Shown in pieces: positions 45,473 through 53,522 of a stretch of 64,000 bases of DNA. Source of the stretch: an uncultured Bacteroidia bacterium (GTDB lineage: Bacteria > Bacteroidota > Bacteroidia > Bacteroidales > UBA932); contig CADBAY010000003.1 in assembly GCA_902792815.1 (NCBI GenBank), forward strand, positions 1 through 64,000, read 5' to 3'. The position numbers and the translations under genes are program-made. The notes beneath the pieces were generated by a model. That model was not told where the DNA came from, did not search any database, and saw only the letters and a list, made by a program, of their open reading frames with translations. How positions within the stretch are numbered: position 1 is the first letter of the stretch; each line of letters opens with the position of its first letter.

Positions 45473-46925
45473 ACTAAAAAAACGTAAACCCAAAGCGGGC
45501 TTGCTGCTGATTGCTTCGCCCCGTTTCAAGAATCTCTACGGTCCCAAGCGCGGTACATATGGCGAACGTAAAGACATGGCCGTGAAAGAAATCAAGGCCA
45601 CTATGGACTTTATGGACCTGGTGGACCCGGGTATTGTCTATGAAAGGGAGGACGCACAGAGGGCAATGGACCTCTTCTATAATGAAAAAGTTGATTTCGT
45701 TTATGCGGAATTCCTGTCTTGGAGCGAGGATTTTGCATGGATCCGCTTCCTTCGCGACTGTCCCGATATTCCTATCCTTTTCTGCAATGTCGCAAAGCCG
45801 CGTATGACTTTCGAGACCACCCTTGACGAGGATGATTTCGTGGATTACCTATGCGCCGGCACTCTGGTCGGGTCGCTGGAAGGTTCCGGAGACGTGGCCC
45901 GTACCGGCCGCAAGAATGTAAAGACTATTATGGGCACGCGCGAAGAGATTACCGTCAGGCTCAAGGTCTTTGCGGAGGCCGCACGCGTACGCTCAATCCT
46001 GAGGCAGTCCAACGTGGGCCTCATGGCCAATATGAACGAGGCCATGTGGAGCACCTATATCGACAATTACGACCTTTTCACCAAGATTGGGCCGGAGATC
46101 CACTATCTTCCATACTCCGATTATGGCGCTGAAATAGAGGCGCTTACTGACGAAGAAGTAAAGGCCTGTGCAGATGAGCTTACTTCTAAGTACAAAATGA
46201 TGGACGATGTGGAATACGACAAGTTCATCGGCTGCGTGAAGGCCACCCTTGGCATCAAGAAACTGGCCCAGAAGAACGATGTGGACTGCTATGTCTATAA
46301 CGACATAGACCAGGCTACGTTCCGCACTGCCGGCTGCCGCGCGGGCTTCTACCCGCAGTGGTTTAACGAAAACGTGAGCGTGCTGGTGCCTGAAGCCGAT
46401 ATCGGTGCCGGTCTTATCACCTACATCCTGAAGCTCCTCAGCGGAAAGAATGTCAATTTTATCGAACCTTTCCATATCGAGGACGACTTCGGCACCTTTG
46501 CGGGCGGCCATGCCGGCCCCAACGACCATAACGACCCAGCCTGGCAGGACAATGTGATAATAGCTCGTGACGTTCGCTTTGCAAAGACCAGCTGGAAGTA
46601 TGCAGGCGCTCCCTTCGCTTGGTACCGTTTTTCTCCGGGCATGAAGACTGTGGCCGGCCTCTATGAGCAGGACGGCAAATATAAGCTCATTACCTTCATG
46701 GCAGAGAGTCTCTCGGAAAATGACACACCGCAGAGCGCGAAAAAGCACCTTCTGGCAACCTATAGCCATACCATTTTCCGCCCCGTAGTTCCCGCCAAGC
46801 AGCTATGGGAGAAGGTTCTGAACATAGGTGCCACCCAGCACTACGCCATTGTGGACGGTGATTGGAGGGAGCAGCTTAGCGACCTTGCCTCTATCATGGG
46901 CTTTGAATTCTACGATTTAAGATAA
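45462..46925 (+). CDS. L-fucose/L-arabinose isomerase-family protein
   Basis: The 487-residue protein (ATG 45462) has a Rossmann-like N-terminus with GLLLIASPRFKNLYGPKRGTY and a C-terminal half ending in HYAIVDGDWREQL, which together resemble the L-fucose isomerase-like superfamily found in Bacteroidetes sugar loci. The glycine-rich GGHAGPNDHNDP stretch near residue 350 may hold metal-binding residues. I cannot assign a substrate. It lacks a signal peptide, so it acts in the cytoplasm on the imported sugar. It overlaps the MFS gene by 11 bases. Confidence 0.7.
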   Translation: MNAELKKRKPKAGLLLIASPRFKNLYGPKRGTYGERKDMAVKEIKATMDFMDLVDPGIVYEREDAQRAMDLFYNEKVDFVYAEFLSWSEDFAWIRFLRDCPDIPILFCNVAKPRMTFETTLDEDDFVDYLCAGTLVGSLEGSGDVARTGRKNVKTIMGTREEITVRLKVFAEAARVRSILRQSNVGLMANMNEAMWSTYIDNYDLFTKIGPEIHYLPYSDYGAEIEALTDEEVKACADELTSKYKMMDDVEYDKFIGCVKATLGIKKLAQKNDVDCYVYNDIDQATFRTAGCRAGFYPQWFNENVSVLVPEADIGAGLITYILKLLSGKNVNFIEPFHIEDDFGTFAGGHAGPNDHNDPAWQDNVIIARDVRFAKTSWKYAGAPFAWYRFSPGMKTVAGLYEQDGKYKLITFMAESLSENDTPQSAKKHLLATYSHTIFRPVVPAKQLWEKVLNIGATQHYAIVDGDWREQLSDLASIMGFEFYDLR

Positions 46926-46941
46926 TTAAAAGGAATATCAT

Positions 46942-48813
46942 ATGAGTTTCATGTACAATCCGTTCCCTTTTCACGACCCTAAACCCGTGAATCGGCCGGA
47001 ACTTTCACAAAAGACAGTTGAATCCGTCGTGGGCGGCGGTAATCCCGTCGTTGCCAAGCGCTTCATGCAGGCCATTGCCCCTAAGGTGGAGAAAGAAGGC
47101 GCAATCGTGGCTTTTGACGGATACACCACCACAAAGTGGGATCTCCTGGTGAGCCTGCTCGCCCGTGAGTGCGATGTCTTCGGCTTCAAGATAGAGTTCG
47201 TGGACAGCTATAAACGTACTTTCAAGAGCGGCGAGGAGATAGATGCCATCATCGACCCGCTCCTTATCTGGGACAAGAAAATTGACCCGACGCTCCTTTA
47301 CGGAAAGGTGTATCACGGAGGTTACATCGGCCTGATGGATCCTGCCAAGGTGGAGGCCTTCAAGAAGGAAATTCCTGCCTTGAAGGCACCCGGAACGCTG
47401 GTTGTCGTTTATGGTTACGGCTCCCTGATCAAGGAGTTCCGTGATGTGTACGATGTAAAATGCTGGTTCGACATTACACCCATGAACAGCATGCTGCGCA
47501 TCCGCGCCGGGGAATACTCCAACCTGGGCAAGAAGCATGCGGGAATCATCAACCGCACCATACGCCGCTGCTACTATTGCGACTTTGAGAACGCCGTGCA
47601 GCTGCGAAAAGAGCTATTTGCCACGGGCCAGCTGGACTGGTACTTCCTTGACAACGACAGGAACAACCTGCAAATGATGCCGTTCTCCAGTTTTGCCGAC
47701 ATCTGCGCCCAACTGGTAAAATACCCCTTCCGCGCCAAGCCCTGCTATCTGGAGGGCGTGTGGGGCGGCAGCTATATGAAGAAACTGCGCAAGCTTCCGG
47801 AACAGATGCGCAACGCTGCCTGGGTGTTCGACTTCATTCCCATGGAGGTGAGCGTGATGGTGGAGGCCGGATCGGAGATGCTCGACATCAACTACTGCTC
47901 GTTCGTTCATAAGGAGGGAATAAACCTTATGGGAACCGATTGCGTGAAGAAGTACAAAGGTTATTTCCCCATACGCTTTAACTGGGACGACAGCTATCAC
48001 AGCACCGGCAACATGAGCATCCAGTGCCACTCCGGCGGGAAATACAACGTTGAGAACTACAACGAGTTCGGACGTCAGGACGAAAGCTATTACGTGGTTA
48101 TCACCGGCCATGAAGCCAAAACCTTCATCGGTTTCCGTGACGATGCCGACATTCCTCAGTTCTTCAAGGAAATCGAGGCGGCCGACACACAGCACGACCC
48201 ATGCGACTATATGAAGTATGTGAGTTACGAGGAGTCAAAGCCCGGCCTTCAGGTAATGCTGCCCGCCGGCACCATCCACTCCAGCGGCCGCAACCAGGTT
48301 ATCTTGGAGATAGGATCTCTCACCATCGGCTCATACACCTACAAGATGTACGACTATCTGCGGCTGGACTTTGACGGCAAGCAGCGTCCCATCCACACCC
48401 ACCTTGGCGAACTTAACGTGCGCCAGGACCGCCGCTATTCGGTTATCCACGATCCTGAGAGCCCGGAATACATCGTGCAGGAGCCGCGTCTGGACTGCGA
48501 GGGAGACGGTTGGCAGGAGTATATCCTTGGCGAGAATCCGCAGATGTACATTTCCCTCCGCCGGCTGGAGTTCGAAAGGCAGTGCGAACAGGACACCAGA
48601 GGCGAGAAGTTCCACGTGCTCACACTGGTGGACGGAGACCATATCCGTATTCGCAGCGTGGAGCATCCAGAGCGTTACTTTGACCTTGATTTTATGGAAA
48701 TTGCCTGCGTCCCTGCCAGCATGGGCAAATATGTGATCGAAAACTTGGGCAAGGAGCCCATCCGTGTCCATAAAACCTGTCTGAGAGATGGCTACCAGCA
48801 GGATCCTGCTTGA
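46942..48813 (+). CDS. Class I mannose-6-phosphate isomerase-like protein
   Basis: The 623-residue protein begins MSFMYNPFPFHDPKPVN, a usual start of long Bacteroidetes phosphomannose-isomerase-like proteins. The N-terminal third (AIVAFDGYTTTKWDLLVSLL) looks like a kinase-like or Rossmann domain. The cupin part contains LEGVWGGSYMKKLRK, QCHSGGKYNVENYNEF, and MLPAGTIHSSGRNQVILEIG. Sugar-phosphate isomerisation downstream of the ROK kinase is a fair inference; the long form may have another role. Its end overlaps the ROK gene by 26 bases. Confidence 0.72.
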   Translation: MSFMYNPFPFHDPKPVNRPELSQKTVESVVGGGNPVVAKRFMQAIAPKVEKEGAIVAFDGYTTTKWDLLVSLLARECDVFGFKIEFVDSYKRTFKSGEEIDAIIDPLLIWDKKIDPTLLYGKVYHGGYIGLMDPAKVEAFKKEIPALKAPGTLVVVYGYGSLIKEFRDVYDVKCWFDITPMNSMLRIRAGEYSNLGKKHAGIINRTIRRCYYCDFENAVQLRKELFATGQLDWYFLDNDRNNLQMMPFSSFADICAQLVKYPFRAKPCYLEGVWGGSYMKKLRKLPEQMRNAAWVFDFIPMEVSVMVEAGSEMLDINYCSFVHKEGINLMGTDCVKKYKGYFPIRFNWDDSYHSTGNMSIQCHSGGKYNVENYNEFGRQDESYYVVITGHEAKTFIGFRDDADIPQFFKEIEAADTQHDPCDYMKYVSYEESKPGLQVMLPAGTIHSSGRNQVILEIGSLTIGSYTYKMYDYLRLDFDGKQRPIHTHLGELNVRQDRRYSVIHDPESPEYIVQEPRLDCEGDGWQEYILGENPQMYISLRRLEFERQCEQDTRGEKFHVLTLVDGDHIRIRSVEHPERYFDLDFMEIACVPASMGKYVIENLGKEPIRVHKTCLRDGYQQDPA

Positions 48814-49600
48814 CGTCGGGGGGACTTTCATCAAGTGCTCGGACGGCCGTCAGGTTCCTGTTCCTTCAGGCGGAACGGCCGGGAGTATCGCCGATGCCTT
48901 GAAGGAAGCAATCTTTGTAAGAGAAGGCCCGGTGGAAGTCGGGGTGGCTATCCCCGGGCCCTTCGACTTCCGCGAGGGCATCTTCCTGATGAAGCACAAA
49001 TTTGCCTCCGTATACGGAATGTCGTTCTGCGAACTGACTGGCCTGCCGGTGGGCAGCGCCCGTTTTATCCACGACGTCAACGCCGTACTGGAAGGCTCGA
49101 TTGCAATGCTCGGACTTCAGGACAGGAATGTGGCACTTGTCACCATCGGGACAGGTCTTGGTTTTTCTTATTCCGTTAAGGGAAAGGTGCAGTGCGGGCC
49201 TATGCTTTCGCCGGCCCGGAGCCTCTACAACCTGCCTTACGGCGACGGAATCCTGGAGGATGTGGTATCGGCCCGTGGAATCATGGATGCCTATGCCCAC
49301 AGGTCAGGCGTGGGCGCCGAGTCGGCCTACGACGTTGCTAAGAGGGCCTATTCCGGAGAAATTGAAGCGCAGGAGGTTTACAATGGCGTTGGAGAGGCCC
49401 TTGCCGATGTTCTACCGGGCATTTTAGACGAGCTGGGCATAGATATGCTCCTAATGGCGGGGCAGATTGCCAAATCGATGAACCTTTTTGACCGCCCCAT
49501 CCGTAACGCCTTGGAGGGGATACCCATTGAGCGCGCTCCGGAGGGCGCAGTGTTTAAAGGTATAGAGAGCTTGTTCGCTCCTGCATCCTCCGGCAGCTAG
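48788..49600 (+). CDS. ROK-family sugar kinase
   Basis: The 270-residue protein has the ATP-binding start LLDVGGTFIKC, GVAIPGPFDFREG, FIHDVNAVLEG with the catalytic Asp, and IGTGLGFSYSV. It lacks the helix-turn-helix of ROK repressors and the usual Cys-rich zinc motif, and is slightly short for a ROK kinase. It probably phosphorylates the imported sugar in the cytoplasm. The 26-base overlap with the isomerase gene suggests that their levels are coupled. It ends the + strand locus. Confidence 0.8.
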   Translation: MATSRILLDVGGTFIKCSDGRQVPVPSGGTAGSIADALKEAIFVREGPVEVGVAIPGPFDFREGIFLMKHKFASVYGMSFCELTGLPVGSARFIHDVNAVLEGSIAMLGLQDRNVALVTIGTGLGFSYSVKGKVQCGPMLSPARSLYNLPYGDGILEDVVSARGIMDAYAHRSGVGAESAYDVAKRAYSGEIEAQEVYNGVGEALADVLPGILDELGIDMLLMAGQIAKSMNLFDRPIRNALEGIPIERAPEGAVFKGIESLFAPASSGS

Positions 49601-49605
49601 CCGTA

Positions 49606-50784
49606 TTACCTTTTCAGAAGATCCGGCCGGAACTCCCGGCAAAGTACTTCCAGGAAGTAGTAGTCGGCATACGTCAGCGGCACATCCACTTCGCTGTGTG
49701 CTTTAAAATGACCGGTACTGTGCTTGAGCAGGAAGCCACCGATCTCACCGGGCGCGGCAAGGTAACGCGGGGAGGCAAGCTCTTCCAGAATCGTCCTGGC
49801 CATGCTTGAGCAGCGGTCTGCCAAGGTTTTATCCGAGCTCAGGGTTCCAAGTTCTACGAATGCGGAGGCCATTATGGCGGCAGCGGACGCGTCATCCTGG
49901 GCACTCAAAGGCTCGGGGGCGTTGAAATCCCACGCCGGGACAGGCCTTCCGGCCAACAACGGAAGCAGAAAACGGGCAATCTTCTCGGCCTGTTGCAGAT
50001 AACGCTCTTGCCCGGTTTCGCGGAACATCATCGTGAATCCGTAGAGTCCCCAGGCTTGACCGCGGGACCATGCAGACTCGTCGCTGTAGCCTTGTACGGT
50101 TTGCTTTACCAGCACGGCCCCGCTTCCGGGGTCGTACTCCACAAGGTGGAACGAAGAACCGTCCTCGCGGAAATGGTTGGCAATAGTCTTGTCGGCATGC
50201 GATTTAGCTATTTCCATCCATTCCGGTACGCCAAACTGGCGGGATGCGAAGGTCAGGAGCTCCAGATTCATCATATTGTCCACGATTACCCTGCTCACCG
50301 GCCTTTTGCTGTTCCAGCTTTTGATGGTACCGGTGATGGGGGAGAAGCGGGCTGCCAGCAATTCCGCCGCCCTGCGTATGGAGGGCAGATACTTGTCGTC
50401 CTTGGTAATTCTGTAGGCCAGTCCGGCGGAACACATGGTCTGGAAGCCTATATCGTGGTCGCGGAAATAGGAATCGACGTCAAGCATCCGATCGGTGAAC
50501 GATTCGGCCATACTCCGCACTTCTTCATTGCCGCTCAGAAGGTAAGAGTACCAGCAGGTTCCGGGGAAGAATCCGCTTGTCCAGCGCTTGAGGTCGGAGC
50601 ACACGAGCTGTCCGTCCTGGAAAGTCTGGGGCATCATGCCGGGCGGGACCGATCTGCCGAGTATGAGACACTGGCCGGCGCTAAGAGAAGCGATAGAATC
50701 AACCGGCAGAGTCCGGTTCGCTTCGGACCCGGGGGCGCTGGCAGTAACGGCTATGGAGATGATGAGTGGCAGCAAGTATTTCAT
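49606..50784 (-). CDS. GH88-family unsaturated uronyl hydrolase
   Basis: The 392-residue protein (ATG 50784) has a signal peptide (LLPLIISIAVTASA) and the GH88 alpha/alpha-barrel landmarks: RWTSGFFPGTCWYSYLLSG, DHDIGFQTMCSAGLAYRIT, RVIVDNMMNLELL with the catalytic-type Asp, YSDESAWSRGQAWGLYGFTM and FDFNAP-like WDFNAPE. GH88 removes 4,5-unsaturated uronic acids left by polysaccharide lyases. It converges with the SusCD locus five bases after the ROK stop and likely serves the same substrate, although no lyase gene is present in the window. Confidence 0.85.
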   Translation of the reverse strand: MKYLLPLIISIAVTASAPGSEANRTLPVDSIASLSAGQCLILGRSVPPGMMPQTFQDGQLVCSDLKRWTSGFFPGTCWYSYLLSGNEEVRSMAESFTDRMLDVDSYFRDHDIGFQTMCSAGLAYRITKDDKYLPSIRRAAELLAARFSPITGTIKSWNSKRPVSRVIVDNMMNLELLTFASRQFGVPEWMEIAKSHADKTIANHFREDGSSFHLVEYDPGSGAVLVKQTVQGYSDESAWSRGQAWGLYGFTMMFRETGQERYLQQAEKIARFLLPLLAGRPVPAWDFNAPEPLSAQDDASAAAIMASAFVELGTLSSDKTLADRCSSMARTILEELASPRYLAAPGEIGGFLLKHSTGHFKAHSEVDVPLTYADYYFLEVLCREFRPDLLKR

Positions 50785-50788
50785 ATCG

Positions 50789-50796
50789 CAAAAATA
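50789..50796 (-). promoter_or_regulatory. Bacteroidetes -7 box (TATTTTTG), predicts leaderless GH88 mRNA
   Basis: TATTTTTG on the minus strand ends four bases before the ATG at 50784. A start site five to seven bases after the box would coincide with the start codon, which also excludes the longer frame that would begin at 50844. Confidence 0.5.
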
Positions 50797-51041
50797 CACT
50801 TTCTTTTGAGAACTCCGGCCTGAATTCAGTGTTTTCGGGCCCACGGCGCTGGCGATAGCGGCCCATATCGGCCTTGACGGCAGACAGCCGAGATTTGGCA
50901 GAAAGGTTTGAATTATATCAAATTGTTTTTAAATCTTGTTGATTTATAGCCGGTTGCGATTCTGGTTTGTGCTAATTTGCGGGAGTATGTGCTAAACTGT
51001 TTTAAGTGTTTTTGTCAGCATAATTGTTAGTAGTGCATGTT
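50797..51041. other. Intergenic spacer between the GH88 and ATPase genes
   Basis: No gene is visible. The left 100 bases are GC-rich like the surroundings, and the right part turns AT-rich. Two direct copies of TGTGCTAA (50968-50975 and 50988-50995) are 20 bp apart and might belong to the control region of the ATPase gene. Confidence 0.4.
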
Positions 51042-51118
51042 GAAAATGTGATTTTTTGTCCATTCGGGTTGTCGAAAATGTGATTTTTTACCTATATTTG
51101 TCTCGGAAAATGTGATTT
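51042..51118 (+). repeat. Three direct repeats (GAAAATGTGATTT) with 32-bp phasing over the ATPase promoter
   Basis: The 13-base word GAAAATGTGATTT occurs at 51042, 51074 and 51106, exactly 32 bp apart, about three helical turns. The first two copies extend to GAAAATGTGATTTTTT. The predicted -7 box lies between copies 2 and 3 and copy 3 covers the expected start site, just before the ATG at 51122. This layout suits an operator bound by a repeat-recognising repressor, possibly the gene's own product. Confidence 0.75.
51093..51100 (+). promoter_or_regulatory. Bacteroidetes -7 box (TATATTTG) of the ATPase gene
   Basis: TATATTTG fits TAnnTTTG and ends 21 bases before the ATG at 51122, with TTG at 51069-51071 as a possible -33 element. 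Confidence 0.6.
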
Positions 51119-51121
51119 GAC

Positions 51122-52474
51122 ATGGATTTGCTGAAAAGAAAAATAGACGGATTCCTCGCGAAATGGAAAGAGAATCCCGATCGGAAACCACTCATCGTGA
51201 AAGGTGCCAGACAGGTTGGCAAGACCGTCTCCATCCGCGCTTTCGGGCATGCAAATTATGAGTCGGTCATCGAGATCAACTTCGTCCTGCAGAAAAAGTT
51301 CCGTTCCATCTTTGATAACGGTTACGAAGTGGATACCATTATCAAGAACATTTCGTTGATGGAGCCTTCCTGGCGGTTTATTCCATACAAGACGCTCATT
51401 TTTTTCGACGAGTTGCAGAAATGCCCCGACTGTGCCACATCCCTTAAATCGTTCAATGCTGATCCGCGCTATGATGTCATTTGTTCCGGTTCCTTGATGG
51501 GCATATACTACGAAGAGATCGAGTCCAATGCAGTAGGCAACAAAGAGGACTATGAGATGCATTCTCTGGACTTTGAGGAGTTCCTGTGGGCCAGGGGCTA
51601 TTCGGAGTCGCAAGTGGAAGACCTCTATACTCATATGGCCAGCCTAACGCCTTTTTCCGAGCTTGAGCTGAATGTCTATATGGATGTATTTCGCGACTAT
51701 ATGACAATCGGAGGTATGCCGGAAGTGGTCAAGATGTACATTGACAACGGTCACTTTGGCGGAACGCTGGAATTGCTCAGGCAGTTGTTGCTGGACTATG
51801 AGGAAGATATAACGAAGTATGCCAAGGAGTCGGACAAAGCCAAGATTCTTGCCGTGTATAACCACATTTCCACCTTCCTGGCCAAGCCCAGCAAGAAATA
51901 CCAGATAACCAAAGTGGCCAAAGGCGCAAGGAATCGGGAGTATATCGGAGCCGTGGAGTGGTTGGAAAAGGCTGGAGTCGTGAATATCTGTTATTGCCTT
52001 GGAAATCCAGAGCTCCCTTTGAAAGGCAACTACGATGCCGACACATACAAGGTCTATTATCACGATACAGGCCTGCTCATTGCTTCCTTAGACGAGGAGG
52101 CCCAGGACGATCTTCGGGCGAACAAAAACTTTGGGACCTACAAAGGGGCGATCTATGAAAACGTTGTCGGCGAAATGCTTCGCAAGTCCGGTTATGAGCA
52201 ACTTTACTACTATAAGAACGATAGCCCAGCCTTGGAAATGGACTTCTTCGTCCGCGATTCCGACTCGTTGGTCCCCGTAGAGGTAAAGGCCAAGGACGGA
52301 GCTACTGCCTCACTTAACCACCTCATCGATTGGCCGTCTTATCCTGATGTCTCCTACGGTGTCAAGTTCGGCTACAAGAATATCGGCTGGGGCGGCAAGT
52401 ACTACACTTTTCCGTATTTCCTCGCCTTCCTGCTGAAACGGTTTCTCAAGGAGGCCGGGCATCCGGTGCAGTAG
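51122..52474 (+). CDS. AAA-type ATPase with DUF4143 C-terminal domain
   Basis: The 450-residue protein has a Walker A motif (VKGARQVGKT) near residue 27-36 and a Walker B-like TLIFFDELQKCP. The middle contains CSGSLMGIYYEE and the C-terminal DUF4143/nuclease-like region contains YHDTGLLIASL, GAIYENVVGEMLRKSG and EMDFFVRD..LVPVEVKAKDG, which resembles a PD-(D/E)XK core (E, D, E, K). These ATPases are common, patchily distributed in Bacteroidales and of unknown function. Base composition is more AT-rich than the neighbours and the gene sits next to a tRNA, which fits horizontal arrival; no integrase is present. Confidence 0.85.
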   Translation: MDLLKRKIDGFLAKWKENPDRKPLIVKGARQVGKTVSIRAFGHANYESVIEINFVLQKKFRSIFDNGYEVDTIIKNISLMEPSWRFIPYKTLIFFDELQKCPDCATSLKSFNADPRYDVICSGSLMGIYYEEIESNAVGNKEDYEMHSLDFEEFLWARGYSESQVEDLYTHMASLTPFSELELNVYMDVFRDYMTIGGMPEVVKMYIDNGHFGGTLELLRQLLLDYEEDITKYAKESDKAKILAVYNHISTFLAKPSKKYQITKVAKGARNREYIGAVEWLEKAGVVNICYCLGNPELPLKGNYDADTYKVYYHDTGLLIASLDEEAQDDLRANKNFGTYKGAIYENVVGEMLRKSGYEQLYYYKNDSPALEMDFFVRDSDSLVPVEVKAKDGATASLNHLIDWPSYPDVSYGVKFGYKNIGWGGKYYTFPYFLAFLLKRFLKEAGHPVQ

Positions 52475-52521
52475 TATTGAAAAAAAGTACAAGTCAGATC
52501 GGCCCATTTCGTCCTAGACGG

Positions 52522-52552
52522 CAGAAGGCCGCCTTCATCAGGCGGCCTTCTG
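52522..52552. terminator. 12-bp perfect hairpin between the ATPase gene and tRNA-Ser
   Basis: Arms 52522-52533 and 52541-52552 pair perfectly around a 7-base loop. It lies downstream of both the ATPase gene (+) and the tRNA (-), so it could serve as a two-way terminator, though T-runs are weak on both sides. Its right arm overlaps the encoded CCA end of the tRNA by two bases. Confidence 0.55.
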
Positions 52553-52641
52553 GCGGAGAGGACGAGATTCGAACTCGTGGTACGCTTGAGACGTACGTCG
52601 GTTTAGCAAACCGGTGGTTTCAGCCACTCACCCACCTCTCC
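52551..52641 (-). tRNA. tRNA-Ser(GCU), reads AGC/AGU
   Basis: Read on the minus strand, GGAGAGG pairs with CCTCTCC to form the acceptor stem, the anticodon loop is TTGCTAA with anticodon GCT, a long variable arm follows as in class II tRNAs, the T-loop is GTTCGAATC, and CCA is encoded. The 91-base length fits tRNA-Ser. Confidence 0.92.
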
Positions 52642-52702
52642 AATCTCACCACGCTTTGTCAAACGGGACTGCAAATATAAGTACTTTTTTGGAATTTGCA
52701 AA

Positions 52703-53485
52703 CTAAAGTCCGTTTGCCAGGAAAGCAGCCTGGACGGGGCCTATGCGGCGGTAGCCTTCGGCGTTCATATGGAGCCTGTCGGGAAGGTAGAATAGCTGGT
52801 AGTTGTGCTCGTCCACTCCCTGAATCGAAAACTGGTCGAGTACCGCTACGCCGTGATACCGGCAGCATTCTATCTGCGCCGACACATAATCGGCGAAGCT
52901 GGCGCCTGACTTGTTGATGTCGGCGGAGTAGGGGTTGTGTCCGGAGTCGCGGGTAAAGAACCTCAGGGAGGTAAAGAAATAAATCTCGGCCGCCGGGTTC
53001 TTCTCGCGCAGCTTTTTTATGCAATAATTGATGCCGCCGCACTGGGTCGAAAGGCGCGAAGTGTCGTATCCGTCCAGCTCGGTGTAGTCTTTCCACCGGC
53101 CTACCGGGCGCCCGCCATTGAAGTCGTTGGTCGAGGCCCAAAGCACATATACATCGTGAACCCCTGCGGTATCTACCTGGTACTGAAGACTGTAGCCTTG
53201 GTCGATACTGAACCCGGCCCCGCCCACGCCGTAGGTTACGACCTCAGATCCGAGAAGGTCGGCCCAGATTTGCTTGGCGGTATCGGACTCTTTGTTGACC
53301 GAAAGCGATCCTCCGAACACGGCTATGCTCTTGCCGTAGTTCTTGCAGCCTTGGTAGGGACTCACGGCACTCCTGTCCGCTGAAGGCGTGATATGGTGCG
53401 CCGACGGATCGGAGCGGTGTTTGTGCTGGGCCTGCAGGGGCAGGACAAGGGCAAAGGCAAGAATAACAAGAAAGATCTTTTTCAT
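52703..53485 (-). CDS. SGNH/GDSL-family hydrolase, exported
   Basis: The 260-residue protein (ATG 53485) has a signal peptide (VILAFALVLPLQAQ) and the SGNH blocks: FGGSLSVN (block I, with GGS in place of the common GDS), VGGAGFS, ASTNDFNG with the Asn, and LPDRLHMNAEGY with the Asp-x-x-His pair. It is probably a periplasmic esterase or sugar deacetylase. It ends the leftward housekeeping run; its start lies 38 bases after the comF stop. Confidence 0.8.
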   Translation of the reverse strand: MKKIFLVILAFALVLPLQAQHKHRSDPSAHHITPSADRSAVSPYQGCKNYGKSIAVFGGSLSVNKESDTAKQIWADLLGSEVVTYGVGGAGFSIDQGYSLQYQVDTAGVHDVYVLWASTNDFNGGRPVGRWKDYTELDGYDTSRLSTQCGGINYCIKKLREKNPAAEIYFFTSLRFFTRDSGHNPYSADINKSGASFADYVSAQIECCRYHGVAVLDQFSIQGVDEHNYQLFYLPDRLHMNAEGYRRIGPVQAAFLANGL

Positions 53486-53522
53486 GTTGCTAATATAGTA
53501 ATTATTATGCAAATAGTCGGCT

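Noticed and set aside
51122..52474. DUF4143 ATPase as part of a mobile element
   Set aside because: There is no transposase, integrase or terminal inverted repeat around it; composition and tRNA proximity alone are not enough.
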